DNA of 64,000 bases from Kitasatospora paranensis (lineage in GTDB: Bacteria; Actinomycetota; Actinomycetes; Streptomycetales; Streptomycetaceae): the NCBI RefSeq assembly GCF_039544005.1, contig NZ_BAABKV010000001.1, forward strand, positions 1,178,001 to 1,242,000, given 5' to 3'. This document shows, piece after piece, positions 9,815-18,366 of the stretch; within the stretch, counting starts at the first letter, position 1, and each line of letters opens with the position of its first letter. Below the pieces are notes generated by a model. The model had not been told where the DNA came from. It was given only the letters and a program-made list of their open reading frames with translations, and did not search any database. Position numbers and translations under genes: made by a program.

Positions 9815-9937
9815 GTGCGATCGGCCTCTCGGCAGCCCGTGTCCGCCCCCGGCCTGACGTCGCATGCGGCCGACGCCCTGTACGCCCGGCGCCACATCGA
9901 CCTGCAGCGCGTGGCCAGCGCCCTGTGTCCCCGCTGA
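9815..9937 (+). CDS. Putative cysteine-responsive leader peptide
   Basis: 40-residue ORF with a GTG start seven bases after GGGAGG. Its C terminus, LYARRHIDLQRVASALCPR then stop, matches the short actinobacterial leader peptides (RRHIDLxRVxSAxC type) found upstream of sulfur assimilation and organosulfur genes, where translation across the terminal Cys codon is thought to report cysteine supply. It lies 200 bases upstream of the first LLM monooxygenase on the same strand. A longer in-frame start at 9674 is unlikely. The control mechanism is inferred from the family, not visible as a clear attenuator. Confidence 0.75.
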   Translation: MRSASRQPVSAPGLTSHAADALYARRHIDLQRVASALCPR

Positions 9938-10136
9938 GGCCCTGCCTCCGTCCGGCCCGGCGATCCGCCGGCGCCGGCCTCTGACGGCCCCGACACCCCG
10001 ACACCACCTCCCCGCCACCCGCCTCGGCTCCGCCGGCGGCACCGCGCGCCTCCCGGCCGCGCCCTGCGCCGGCCCGGCGAGCGCGTGGCCCACCGGCCTG
10101 CGGGGAATTCCCTTCGTCAGGAAGCGACGCCCCTCC

Positions 10137-11411
10137 ATGCCCCGAACGCATCCGTCCCTCCATCTGGCCGTCGCGCTCGACGGCGCGGGCTGGCATCCCG
10201 CGGCCTGGCGCGAGCCCGACGCCCGGCCCGGGGAGCTCCTCTCCGCCGGCTACTGGGCCGACCTGGTCACCGAGGCCGAACGCGGCCTGCTGGATTTCGT
10301 CACCATCGAGGACGCGCTGAGCCTGCAGTCCGGCCACCCCACCGAGCCGGACGCCCGGACGGACCAGGTCCGCGGCCGCCTGGACGCCGTCCTGGTCGCC
10401 GCACGGGTCGCGCCGCTGACCCGGCACATCGGCCTCGTCCCGACCGTGGTGGTCACCCACACCGAACCGTTCCACCTCTCCAAGGCGGTGGCGACGCTCG
10501 ACTTCGTCAGCCGCGGGCGGGCCGGGGTCCGGGTGAAGGTCTCGGCCCGCCGGGACGAGGCGGCACACTTCGGCCGGCGGACCGTCCCCCGTCTCCCGTT
10601 CGACGACCTGGGCACGCCCGCGGCGCAGGCGCTGGTCGCCGAACTCTTCGAGGAGGCGGCCGACTACGTGGAGGTGGTGCGCCGGCTCTGGGACAGCTGG
10701 GAGGACGACGCGGAGATCCGCGACGTCGCGACCGGGCGCTTCATCGACCGCGAGAAGCTCCACCACATCGACTTCCGGGGCAGCCGGTTCAGCGTGAAGG
10801 GCCCCTCGATCACCCCGCGTCCGCCGCAGGGCCAGCCGCTGGTCACCGCGCTGGCGCACGACACCGTGCCCTACCGGCTGGTCGCGGGCTCGGCCGACCT
10901 CGGTTTCGTCACCCCGCACGACACCGCCGGGATCCGCGGTCTGCTGGCCACGATCCGCACCGAGCAGACCGCCGCGGGCCGCGCGGACGACACCGTGCAC
11001 GTCTTCGGCGACCTCCTGGTGTTCCTCGACGACGAGCCGGGCGCGGCCGCCGACCGCAGGGCCCGCCTCGACGCACTCGCCGGCGCCCCCTACCGCACCG
11101 ACGCGCACGTGTTCACCGGCACGCCGGCCCAACTCGCCGACCTGGTGCAGGAGTGGCAGCGGGCCGGGCTGACCGGCCTCCGGCTGCGGCCGGCCGCCCT
11201 GCCGCACGACCTGGTGCAGATCACCCGCGGCCTCGTCCCCGAACTGCAGCGCCGCGGTGCCTTCCGCACCGCGTACGAGGCGGACACCCTGCGCGGTCTG
11301 CTCGGCCTGCCGCGCCCGGTCAACCGCTACGCGGCGGCCACCCCGGCCGCCACGGCAGCGCCGCCGGGACCGACCGTGCCCGAGGCGCCGCCGGCGCCCG
11401 CCGCCGTCTGA
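10137..11411 (+). CDS. LLM class flavin-dependent monooxygenase (NtaA/SnaA-like)
   Basis: 424-residue bacterial-luciferase-fold enzyme expected to use FMNH2 supplied by a separate reductase and O2. N terminus LHLAVALDGAGWHPAAWR, FVTIEDALS and the HTEPFHLSKAVATLDFVSRGRAGVRVKVSA segment fit the nitrilotriacetate/DszA-like subgroup, with HVFGDLLVFLDD and an IRGLLATIRTEQ region later. The tail after residue 395 is an Ala/Pro-rich disordered extension. The ATG at 10137 is 200 bases after a cysteine leader peptide; AGGAAG is 12 bases upstream, a long spacing. First of four consecutive LLM genes; likely cleaves a C-S or C-N bond of an imported compound. Confidence 0.88.
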   Translation: MPRTHPSLHLAVALDGAGWHPAAWREPDARPGELLSAGYWADLVTEAERGLLDFVTIEDALSLQSGHPTEPDARTDQVRGRLDAVLVAARVAPLTRHIGLVPTVVVTHTEPFHLSKAVATLDFVSRGRAGVRVKVSARRDEAAHFGRRTVPRLPFDDLGTPAAQALVAELFEEAADYVEVVRRLWDSWEDDAEIRDVATGRFIDREKLHHIDFRGSRFSVKGPSITPRPPQGQPLVTALAHDTVPYRLVAGSADLGFVTPHDTAGIRGLLATIRTEQTAAGRADDTVHVFGDLLVFLDDEPGAAADRRARLDALAGAPYRTDAHVFTGTPAQLADLVQEWQRAGLTGLRLRPAALPHDLVQITRGLVPELQRRGAFRTAYEADTLRGLLGLPRPVNRYAAATPAATAAPPGPTVPEAPPAPAAV

Positions 11412-11449
11412 ACACCCGCCCAGCCGAGAGACCTTGGGAACGCCTCCGC

Positions 11450-12838
11450 ATGAGCAAGCCCGTCAAGCAGATCCATCTCGCCGCCCACTTCCCCGGTGTG
11501 AACAGCACCACCGTCTGGAGCGACCCGGCCGCCGGCAGCCAGATCGACTTCGACTCCTTCGTCCACCTGGCCCGCACGGCCGAACGCGCCGGATTCGACT
11601 TCCTGTTCCTCGCGGAGGGGCTGCGGCTGCGCGAGCAGCACGGCGCGATCCACGACCTCGACGTGGTCGGCCGGCCGGACACCCTCACCGTGCTGGCCGC
11701 GCTGGCCGCCGTCACGGACCGGCTCGGACTGGCCGGGACGATCAACTCCACCTTCAACGAACCGTACGAGGTGGCGCGGCAGTTCGCCTCGCTCGACCAT
11801 CTGTCGGCGGGGCGAGCCGCCTGGAACGTCGTCACCTCGTGGGACGAGTTCACCGGGGAGAACTTCCGCCGCGGCGGATTCCTGGCCGAGGAGGACCGCT
11901 ACCTGCGGGCCCGGCAGTTCCTGGCCGCGACCTGGGAGCTGTTCGACTCCTGGCGGGGCGACGAGATCGTCGCCGACCGGCGCAGCGGTGTCTTCCTGGC
12001 AGACCCGGACGCGGGCCGGTTCGACCACCACGTCAGCCAGTTCGACATCACCGGCCGGTTCGACGTCCCGCGCAGTCCGCAGGGGCGGCCGGTGATCTTC
12101 CAGGCCGGCGACTCCGAGGAGGGCCGCGAGTTCGCCGCCTCGGCCGCCGACGCCGTGTTCAGCCGGCACGGGACGCTGGAGGCCGGCCGGGCCTTCTACG
12201 CGGACGTCAAGGGCCGGCTCGCGCGCCACGGCCGCTCGCCCGACGACCTGAAGATCCTGCCGGCCGCCACCTTCGTCCTCGGCGACACGGACGCCGACGC
12301 CGAGGAGAGGGCCCACGTGATCCGCCGACTGCAGGTCAGCGGGCAGACCGCGATCCGCACCCTCGAACAGCTCTGGAACCGGGACCTGGGCGCGTACGAC
12401 CCGGACGGGCCGCTGCCGGAGATCGATCCGCTGGTCGGCGAGCACACCGTCGCCCGCGGACGGGCCGATGTCCGGATGCGCCGGGATCCGCTGACCGTCG
12501 CCCGGCAGTGGCGCGAGCTGGCCGAGGCGAAGAAGCTGTCGATCCGCGAGCTCGTCATTGAGGTGACGGGGCGTCAGTCCTTCATCGGCACGCCCGCGAA
12601 GGTCGCCGCGACGATCGACTCCTTCGTGCAGTCGGACGCGAGCGACGGATTCATCCTGGTGCCACACCTGACACCGGGCGGTCTGGACGAGTTCGCCGAC
12701 ACCGTCGTGCCGCTGCTCCAGGAACGCGGGGTGTTCCGCACCGCGTACGAGGGCAGCACGCTCCGCGACCACCTCGGGCTCGGCCCGGCCGGGCGGCCGC
12801 GGGCCGCCGCCGGTGCGACCGTGCGGGAGGCGTCGTGA
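11450..12838 (+). CDS. NtaA/DmoA/YtnJ-type FMN-dependent monooxygenase
   Basis: 462 residues, close to the usual length for the NtaA/SnaA/DszA group. Signature stretches: IHLAAHFPGVNSTTVW, AERAGFDFLFLAEGLRLRE, TINSTFNEPYEVARQFASLDHLS then GRAAWNVVTSWD, and the FDVPRSPQGRPVIFQAGDSEEGREFAA flavin-site block. YtnJ of the Bacillus ytm operon and DszA belong to this group, acting on S-substituted cysteines and thiophene sulfones respectively. It follows the previous LLM gene by 38 bases and overlaps the next by four (GTGA). Substrate is inferred only from the company it keeps. Confidence 0.9.
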   Translation: MSKPVKQIHLAAHFPGVNSTTVWSDPAAGSQIDFDSFVHLARTAERAGFDFLFLAEGLRLREQHGAIHDLDVVGRPDTLTVLAALAAVTDRLGLAGTINSTFNEPYEVARQFASLDHLSAGRAAWNVVTSWDEFTGENFRRGGFLAEEDRYLRARQFLAATWELFDSWRGDEIVADRRSGVFLADPDAGRFDHHVSQFDITGRFDVPRSPQGRPVIFQAGDSEEGREFAASAADAVFSRHGTLEAGRAFYADVKGRLARHGRSPDDLKILPAATFVLGDTDADAEERAHVIRRLQVSGQTAIRTLEQLWNRDLGAYDPDGPLPEIDPLVGEHTVARGRADVRMRRDPLTVARQWRELAEAKKLSIRELVIEVTGRQSFIGTPAKVAATIDSFVQSDASDGFILVPHLTPGGLDEFADTVVPLLQERGVFRTAYEGSTLRDHLGLGPAGRPRAAAGATVREAS

Positions 12839-13941
12839 AGTTCCTGGCCATCACCCTGATCCCGCACGCGCCGCACCCGGTGACCGGCCGGCGGACGTCG
12901 ACCGCCGAGCGGTTCCGCGAGGTCATCGGCAATGCGCTGCTCGCGGAGGAGCTCGGCTTCGACGGCTTCGGCGTCGGGGAGCGCCACGAACGGCCCTTCC
13001 TCTCGTCCTCGCCGCCCGTGGTGCTCAGCCACATCGCCGCACTGACCCGGCGCATCCGGCTGTTCACCGCCGTCACCACCCTCAGCCTGCTGGACCCGGT
13101 GCGCGCCTACGAGGACTACGCCACCCTCGACCACCTGTCCGACGGCCGTCTCGAACTGATCATCGGCAAGGGGAACGGCACGGCCCAGCGCGAGCTGTTC
13201 GACGTCGGCCCCGAGGACCAGTGGGAGCGCAACGCCGAGTCCTACGACCTGTTCCGCCGGATCTGGCACGAGGGCAAGGTCACCGCCACGCCGAAGTTCC
13301 GGCCCGCACTGACCGACGCCGAGGTCTGGCCGCGCCCGCTCCAGCAGCCCGTCCGGGTCTGGCACGGCAGCGCCACCAGCCGCGAGTCGACCGACCTCGC
13401 GGCCCGCTACGGCGACCCGCTCTTCTCCGCCAACGTGACCCACCCGATCGGGCCGTACGCCGCACTCGTCCGCCACTACCGCGAGCGGTGGGAGCACTAC
13501 GGGCACGGCCCGGCGCTCGCCACCGTCGGCGCGGGAACGGCCGGCTACCACGCGGCCCCGACCTCGCAACAGGCACTCGCCGCCTACCGGCCGGTCTTCG
13601 AGGGCCGGCTCGCCTTCCAGCGACGGCTCGGTCTGGATCCGGTGTTCACCACGCTGGAGGACTTCGTGGAGCGCAGTTCGGCGCTGGTCGGCAGCCCGCA
13701 GCAGGTGATCGAGAAGGTGCACCGCTACCACGAGCAGCTCGGGCACAGCGTGCTGCACCTGCACGCCGATGCCGACGGTCTCACCCAGAAGCAGCACCGG
13801 GACAGTCTGGAGCTCTTCCAGTCCCGGATCGCACCGGTGCTGCGCCGCGGGATCCCCGACCCGCCGTGGGGCTGGGGGCCGGTGACGCCCCTGCCCGCGG
13901 CCGGGGCCACCACCACCTCGCGCGAAGGAGTGACGTCATGA
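12835..13941 (+). CDS. LLM class flavin-dependent oxidoreductase
   Basis: 368-residue luciferase-like monooxygenase of the long-chain-alkane-type group (AEELGFDGFGVGERHERPFLSSSPPVVLSHIAALT, LDHLSDGRLELIIGKGN). The GTG start overlaps the previous stop and its own stop overlaps the next ATG, so it is translationally coupled on both sides. The IIGKGNGTAQRELFDV and WHGSATSRESTDLAARYGD segments correspond to the flavin and substrate loops. Reduced flavin must come from elsewhere, since no flavin reductase is in this operon; one is present at 61.8-62.4 kb. Exact substrate unknown. Confidence 0.88.
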   Translation: MKFLAITLIPHAPHPVTGRRTSTAERFREVIGNALLAEELGFDGFGVGERHERPFLSSSPPVVLSHIAALTRRIRLFTAVTTLSLLDPVRAYEDYATLDHLSDGRLELIIGKGNGTAQRELFDVGPEDQWERNAESYDLFRRIWHEGKVTATPKFRPALTDAEVWPRPLQQPVRVWHGSATSRESTDLAARYGDPLFSANVTHPIGPYAALVRHYRERWEHYGHGPALATVGAGTAGYHAAPTSQQALAAYRPVFEGRLAFQRRLGLDPVFTTLEDFVERSSALVGSPQQVIEKVHRYHEQLGHSVLHLHADADGLTQKQHRDSLELFQSRIAPVLRRGIPDPPWGWGPVTPLPAAGATTTSREGVTS

Positions 13942-15070
13942 CCGGCAACACCCCGCTCGCCGTCCTGGACCTGGTGCCGATCACGTCGGGATCCACCGCC
14001 GCCACGGCGCTGCGCAACAGCATCGACCTGGCCCGGCAGGCGGAGCGGTTCGGGTACGCCCGCCACTGGTTCGCGGAGCACCATCTCAACCCCGGGGTGG
14101 CCGGTACCTCCCCGGCAGTCGTGCTCGCGCTGACCGCGGCGGCGACGTCCACCATCCGGCTCGGCGCCGGGGCCGTCCAGCTCGGGCACCGCACCGCGCT
14201 GTCCACCGTCGAGGAGTTCGGGCTGCTCGACGCCCTGCATCCCGGCCGCTTCGACCTGGGCCTGGGCCGCTCCGGCGGCAGGCCGAGTACGCCGGCCCGC
14301 GTGCCGGCGGGGGCGGGCCGCACCGCGGTCGTGGACGGCCGCACCCCGAACGGGCTGCGGATCCCGGCCCGGTTCTCCTTCGAACACCTGCTGCACCACC
14401 CGCGGTTCGCGCTCCAGCGGAGGCTGCTGCAGCAACCGGGCGCCCAGGCGCAGGACTACGCCGAGCAGATCGACGACATCCTCGCCCTGCTGGCGGGCAC
14501 CTACACCGCCGCAGACGGCACCGCGGCGCACGTGGTGCCCGGCGAGGGCGCCCCGCTGCAGGTGTGGATCCTCGGCAGCAGCGGTGGCACGAGCGCGGAG
14601 GTCGCGGGCGCCAACGGCCTGCGCTTCGCCGCGAACTACCACGTCAGCCCGGCCAGTGTGCTGGAGGCGGCCGAGGGCTACCGGGCGGCGTTCCGGCCCT
14701 CGGCCGAGCTCGCGCGGCCGTACCTCGCCGTCTCGGCCGACGTCGTGGTGGCACCGGACGAGGCGACCGCCCGCGAGCTGGCCACCGGGTACGGCCCGTG
14801 GGTGCGCAGCATCCGCAGCGGCGACGGCGCCATCCCGTTCCCCACCCCGACGAGGCCCGGGCGCACGTCTGGACGGCGGCGGACCGGGAGCTGGTCGCGG
14901 ACCGGCTGGAGACGCAGTTCGTCGGCTCACCGCGGCAGGTCGCCGACCGGCTGGAGGAACTCCGGGACGCCACCAGGGCCGACGAGCTCCTGATCACCAC
15001 CATCACCCATGGGCACGCCGACCGCGTCCGCTCCTACCGGCTGCTGGCCGAGGAGTGGCAGCGGCGCTGA
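13938..15070 (+). CDS. MsnO8/YtmO-type LLM class oxidoreductase, frameshifted
   Basis: Luciferase-like oxidoreductase of the MsnO8 subgroup: LAVLDLVPITSGSTAATALRN, ERFGYARHWFAEHHLNPGVAGTSPAV, LGAGAVQLGHRTALSTVEEFGLLDALHPGRFDLGLGRSGG, and LQVWILGSSGGTSAEVAG near the middle. As read the frame is lost at the C run 14845-14848; one more C gives IPFPTPDEARAHVWTAADRELVADRLETQFVGSP and the normal end LLAEEWQRR. Restored length about 377 residues. YtmO of the Bacillus ytm operon is of this type. ATGA overlap with the previous gene; last of the first LLM operon. Confidence 0.87.
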
Positions 15071-15145
15071 GAAAAGCCCTGGGGCCACCGGGCACGCCGC
15101 ACGGCGGCGGGCCCGGTGGTGCGGTGTGCCCCGGCTCGCCGGCCC

Positions 15146-16083
15146 TCAGCGGCGGGCACCCTTGAGCGCGGCGCGCAGCCGGGCGTACGGCGTGGGCGGC
15201 AGCTCGCCGCGGCTGTGGCCTCGGGCGAAGCGCCGTTCGACGTAGTACTGCCCGATGGAGAGCAGGCTGGTGACGGCGATGTACCAGAGGGTGGCGACCA
15301 GCAGCAGCGGGATCACCTGGTAGGTCTGGTTGTAGATCAACTGGGCCGAGAACAGCAGGTCGTGGACGGCGAGGACACTGACGATGCTGGTGCCCTTCAG
15401 GGTGCCGATCAGCATGTTGCCGGCGGTGGGAACGATGGTGCGCATCGCCTGCGGGACGACGATGCGGCGCAGCACCCGGAGCCGGCGCAGGCCGAGCGAC
15501 TGGGCGGCCTCCAACTGGCCCTGGTCGACGGAGAGGAGCCCGCCCTGACCACCTCGGCGGCGAACGCGGCCTCGTGCAGGGTGAGTCCGATGACGGCGGT
15601 GACGGTCGGCCCCAGCAGGTCCACCGTGTGCAGGCTGAACAGCTGGGGACCGTACGGGAGGCCCAGCGAGAGCGTCGGGTACAGCGCGCCGATGTTGAAC
15701 CAGAAGAGGAGCTGGACGAGGACGGGCGTCGCCCGGAAGATCCACACGTAGCCCCGGCTCAGCCCGGAGAGCACCGGGTTGCCGGAGAGCAGCGCCACGG
15801 CGAGCACCGTGCCGATCGCGAAGCCGAGCACCATCACGGCCGCGGTGAGCCAGAGCGTGAGCAGCAGCCCGTGCACGATCGCCGTGGAGGTGAGGTAGCT
15901 GCCGACGACGTCCCACTGGAACGCCGGGTTGCGGGCGACCGAGCGGAGGAGGAGGCCGACCACCAGCAGTGCGGCGACGGCCGCTGCGGTGCGGCCGGGC
16001 CTGCGCCGCGGGACGATCACCGGATCGTCCTCGGGCGGGGGCGCGGAGAGCGCGGAGGGCAGGACGTCGTGGGGCGTGGCCAT
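15146..16083 (-). CDS. Polar amino acid ABC transporter permease, frameshifted
   Basis: Membrane permease of the HisM/GlnP type. Starts MATPHDVLPSALS, then several membrane helices (AAAVAALLVVGLLLRSVA; LLLTLWLTAAVMVLGFAIGTVLAVALL) and WIFRATPVLVQLLFWFN. One base is missing near 15539-15541; restoring it joins EVVRAG to LLSVDQGQLEAAQSLGLRRLRVLRRIV and the EAA-loop (VLRRIVVPQAMRTIVPTAGN). Ends RLRAALKGARR. It is 55-60% alike by eye to the permease at 19354, but points the other way and has no ATPase or binding protein beside it, so it probably works with those encoded at 18.4-22.2 kb. ATG at 16083 has GGAG eight bases upstream. Confidence 0.87.
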
Positions 16084-16274
16084 GGGGCGGCTCCGGGGAG
16101 TGGGCGGACAGGGCTCGGCTGTCGTCCGCCGCGCACGCCGCGTCCCTCAACGCGACTGGATCCGCCGGGACTTCGACGTGATCCGGGGCACCTCACTCCG
16201 CTCACGATCGTACGCGGGCCGGAAGCGCTCCTGTCAAGGGGCATCGGACACACCGTCCCGCATCCGGACGGCAG

Positions 16275-16304
16275 TTGACGAACTCCGAGGTTCACTGCTC
16301 AACT
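16275..16304 (+). promoter_or_regulatory. Probable promoter for a leaderless cysteine leader peptide
   Basis: TTGACG at 16275-16280 and TCAACT at 16299-16304, 18 bases apart. The start of transcription would fall about seven bases on, at or next to the ATG at 16312, which lacks a ribosome binding site. This suggests a leaderless mRNA. Inferred from spacing and consensus only. Confidence 0.45.
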
Positions 16305-16311
16305 TGGCCGC

Positions 16312-16389
16312 ATGAACGCCGAGCAGCCCCTGGTCACGCGCGGCCACATCGACTTCGGTCGGGTGTGGTCCGCGGCGTGTTGCGGCTGA
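16312..16389 (+). CDS. Putative cysteine-responsive leader peptide
   Basis: 25-residue ORF MNAEQPLVTRGHIDFGRVWSAACCG. It matches the actinobacterial RRHIDLxRVxSAxC leader pattern, here RGHIDFGRVWSAACC with two consecutive cysteine codons just before the end. It lies 290 bases upstream of an LLM monooxygenase/GNAT/ABC transporter operon on the same strand. No Shine-Dalgarno is visible, but a good promoter is placed for leaderless translation. Too short to be seen by ordinary gene calling. Confidence 0.75.
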   Translation: MNAEQPLVTRGHIDFGRVWSAACCG

Positions 16390-16557
16390 CCCGGCAGCAG
16401 GCCGCCTGACCGGCCCAGTTCTCCCGGGGGCATCTCCCTCGTCCGCCCCGTCGCGTGGGGCCGGCACCCCGTCCGTCCGAGCGCCTGCCCGACAGGCCCG
16501 GCGGACCGCACCAGGCGATCGCTGCCGCCTACCTTCGCGCACCCACTCCGCCCTTTT

Positions 16558-16572
16558 CTGACGATTCGTCAG
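16558..16572. promoter_or_regulatory. Perfect 7-1-7 palindrome in the leader of the transporter operon
   Basis: CTGACGA-T-TCGTCAG, preceded by a T-rich patch, 108 bases upstream of the monooxygenase start and 169 bases after the leader peptide. Could be a repressor operator (TGACG/CGTCA half-sites are common in TetR sites) or a small hairpin of the leader mRNA. The 16390-16680 stretch holds nothing else recognised. Confidence 0.45.
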
Positions 16573-16679
16573 GGGGCCGCCGCGCGCACCCGTTCCCCTC
16601 CCCTCCCCGCCCCGCCCGGCACGCGCCGCCGTCGCCGTGCCCTGCCGCGCGCCCCTCGCGGCCCCGGAAAGGACCCACC

Positions 16680-17818
16680 ATGCCCGTCGAGTTCCTCGGC
16701 ATCGCCGCCACCGGCGACGGCTCGGAGACCACCGCCCGCACCACCGCCTCCTTCGACCGCGACTACACGCTGCGCCTGGCCCGCGCCCACGAGGACCACG
16801 GCTGGGACCGCGTGCTCTTCGCGTACGGCGCGGGCTCGCCCGAGCCCGCCGCCGCGGCCGCCTTCCTCGCGGCGCGGCTCGACCGGCTGCAGATCCTGCT
16901 CGCGCACCGGCCCAACGTCTCCTACCCCACCTTCGCCGCCAAGACCTTCGCCACCCTCGACCGGATCAGCGACGGCCGCCTCACCGTCCACTTCATCACC
17001 GGCGGCAACGACCACGAGCAGCAGCGCGAGGGCGACTTCCTGACGAAGGACCAGCGGTACGCGCGCACCCGCGAGTACATCGGCATCGTCAAGAAGGCGT
17101 GGACCAGCGAGCAGCCGTTCGACCACGAGGGCACCCACTACCGGTTCCACGACTTCGTCTCCGACGTCTTCCCCGTCCAGCGGCCCCGCCCCGGCGTCTC
17201 CTTCGGCGGTTCCTCCGACGCGGCGTACGCGGCCGGCGGCGCCGAGGCCGACATCTACTGCCTCTGGGGCGAGCCGCTGGCCCGCACCGCCGAGCAGATC
17301 GCGAAGGTGAAGGCGGCCGCCCGCGCCGCCGGCCGCACCGACACCCCGCGGATCCAGGTGGCCTTCCGGCCGATCATCGCCGCCACCGAGGAGCTGGCCT
17401 GGGAGAAGGCGCACCGCACCGTCGCCGCCATCCGCGACCGCCGCGGTGCGGACGGGCCGGCCGGCCGCCGCGGCACCGACCGGCCGGAGAACACCGGCTC
17501 CCGGCGCCTCATCGAGATCGCGGAGGCCGGCGAGCGCTACGACCGCGCCCTGTGGACGCCCACCGCCGCGGCCACGGGCGGCGCGGGCAACTCCAACGCG
17601 CTGGTCGGCACCCCCGAGACGGTGGCCGCGGCGCTGCTCGACTACTACGACCTCGGCGTCGAGATCATCTCCGCCCGCGGCTACGACCACATCGACGACG
17701 CCATCGACTTCGGCCGACACGTCATCCCCTCGTCCGCGCGGAGGTCGCCCGGCGCGACGCCGCCACGGCCGCGGCCCGGGAGGCCGACCGGCACCGGCTC
17801 ATCGCGGCCCGGGCATGA
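16680..17818 (+). CDS. SsuD-like LLM class flavin-dependent oxidoreductase, frameshifted near the C terminus
   Basis: Alkanesulfonate-monooxygenase-type enzyme: VEFLGIAATGDGSE, LLAHRPNVSYPTFAAKTFATLDRISDGRLTVHFITGGNDHEQQREGDFL, then VSFGGSSDAAYAAGGAEADIYCLWGEPLART. As read the last 30 residues are wrong; one more C in the run 17726-17729 gives HVIPLVRAEVARRDAATAAAREADRHRLIAARA and a stop overlapping the next ATG (ATGA). Restored length about 379 residues. Closely resembles the monooxygenase at the right edge (63100-64000). First gene of the ABC transporter operon, so it probably oxidises the imported sulfur compound. Confidence 0.9.
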
Positions 17819-18366
17819 GCGCGACGGACGCCCGGCCGGCCGTCGAGGTCCGCGCCGTCCGCCTCGACGACCCGCTGGCGGAGCCGCTGATCCGCGAGCT
17901 CACCCACGAGTACGTGCTGCGCTACGGGCCGGGCGGGCACAAGGAGATGAGCCGCTTCCCGGCGGACGACTTCGTACCGCCGGGCGGCCTGCTGCTGCTC
18001 CTGCTGGAGCACGGCGAGCCGGTCGCCGGCGGTGCCTACCGCCGCCACGACGCGCCGTCCACCGCCGAGATCAAGCGGATGTGGACGCATTCGGCGCACC
18101 GCCGCCGCGGCCTGGCCCGCCGGGTGCTCGCCGAACTGGAACAGGCCGCGGCCGCCGAGGGCTACCGCCGGATCCACCTCACCACCGGGCCGCGCCAGCC
18201 GGAGGCCAGGCACCTCTACCTGGCGGCCGGCTACACCCCGCTCTTCGACCCGGCGCAGGACCAGAGCGACGCCCCGGCGCTGCCGTTCGAGAAGGAGCTG
18301 TCCGCCCCCCGCCCGCCGGCCCGGCACCCGATCCCCGACCGTCCGAGAAAGGCACCCGCCCCGTGA
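17815..18366 (+). CDS. GNAT family N-acetyltransferase
   Basis: 183 residues with the acetyl-CoA fold: VRAVRLDDPLAEPLIREL, EHGEPVAGGAYRRHD, EIKRMWTHSAHRRRGLARRVLAELE (acetyl-CoA pyrophosphate loop RRRGLAR) and HLYLAAGYTPLFDP. A proline-rich tail follows. It sits between an LLM monooxygenase and the transporter genes, overlapping both (ATGA and GTGA). In the Bacillus yxe and ytm operons a GNAT acetylates S-substituted cysteine before the monooxygenase cleaves it, and this gene has the matching place. The substrate here is inference. Confidence 0.88.
   Translation: MSATDARPAVEVRAVRLDDPLAEPLIRELTHEYVLRYGPGGHKEMSRFPADDFVPPGGLLLLLLEHGEPVAGGAYRRHDAPSTAEIKRMWTHSAHRRRGLARRVLAELEQAAAAEGYRRIHLTTGPRQPEARHLYLAAGYTPLFDPAQDQSDAPALPFEKELSAPRPPARHPIPDRPRKAPAP

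Noticed and set aside
16150..16230. Frame reading WIRRDFDVIRGTS as a third cysteine leader peptide
   Set aside because: Partial likeness to RRHIDLxRV only; there is no cysteine, no nearby stop and no start codon with a ribosome site.
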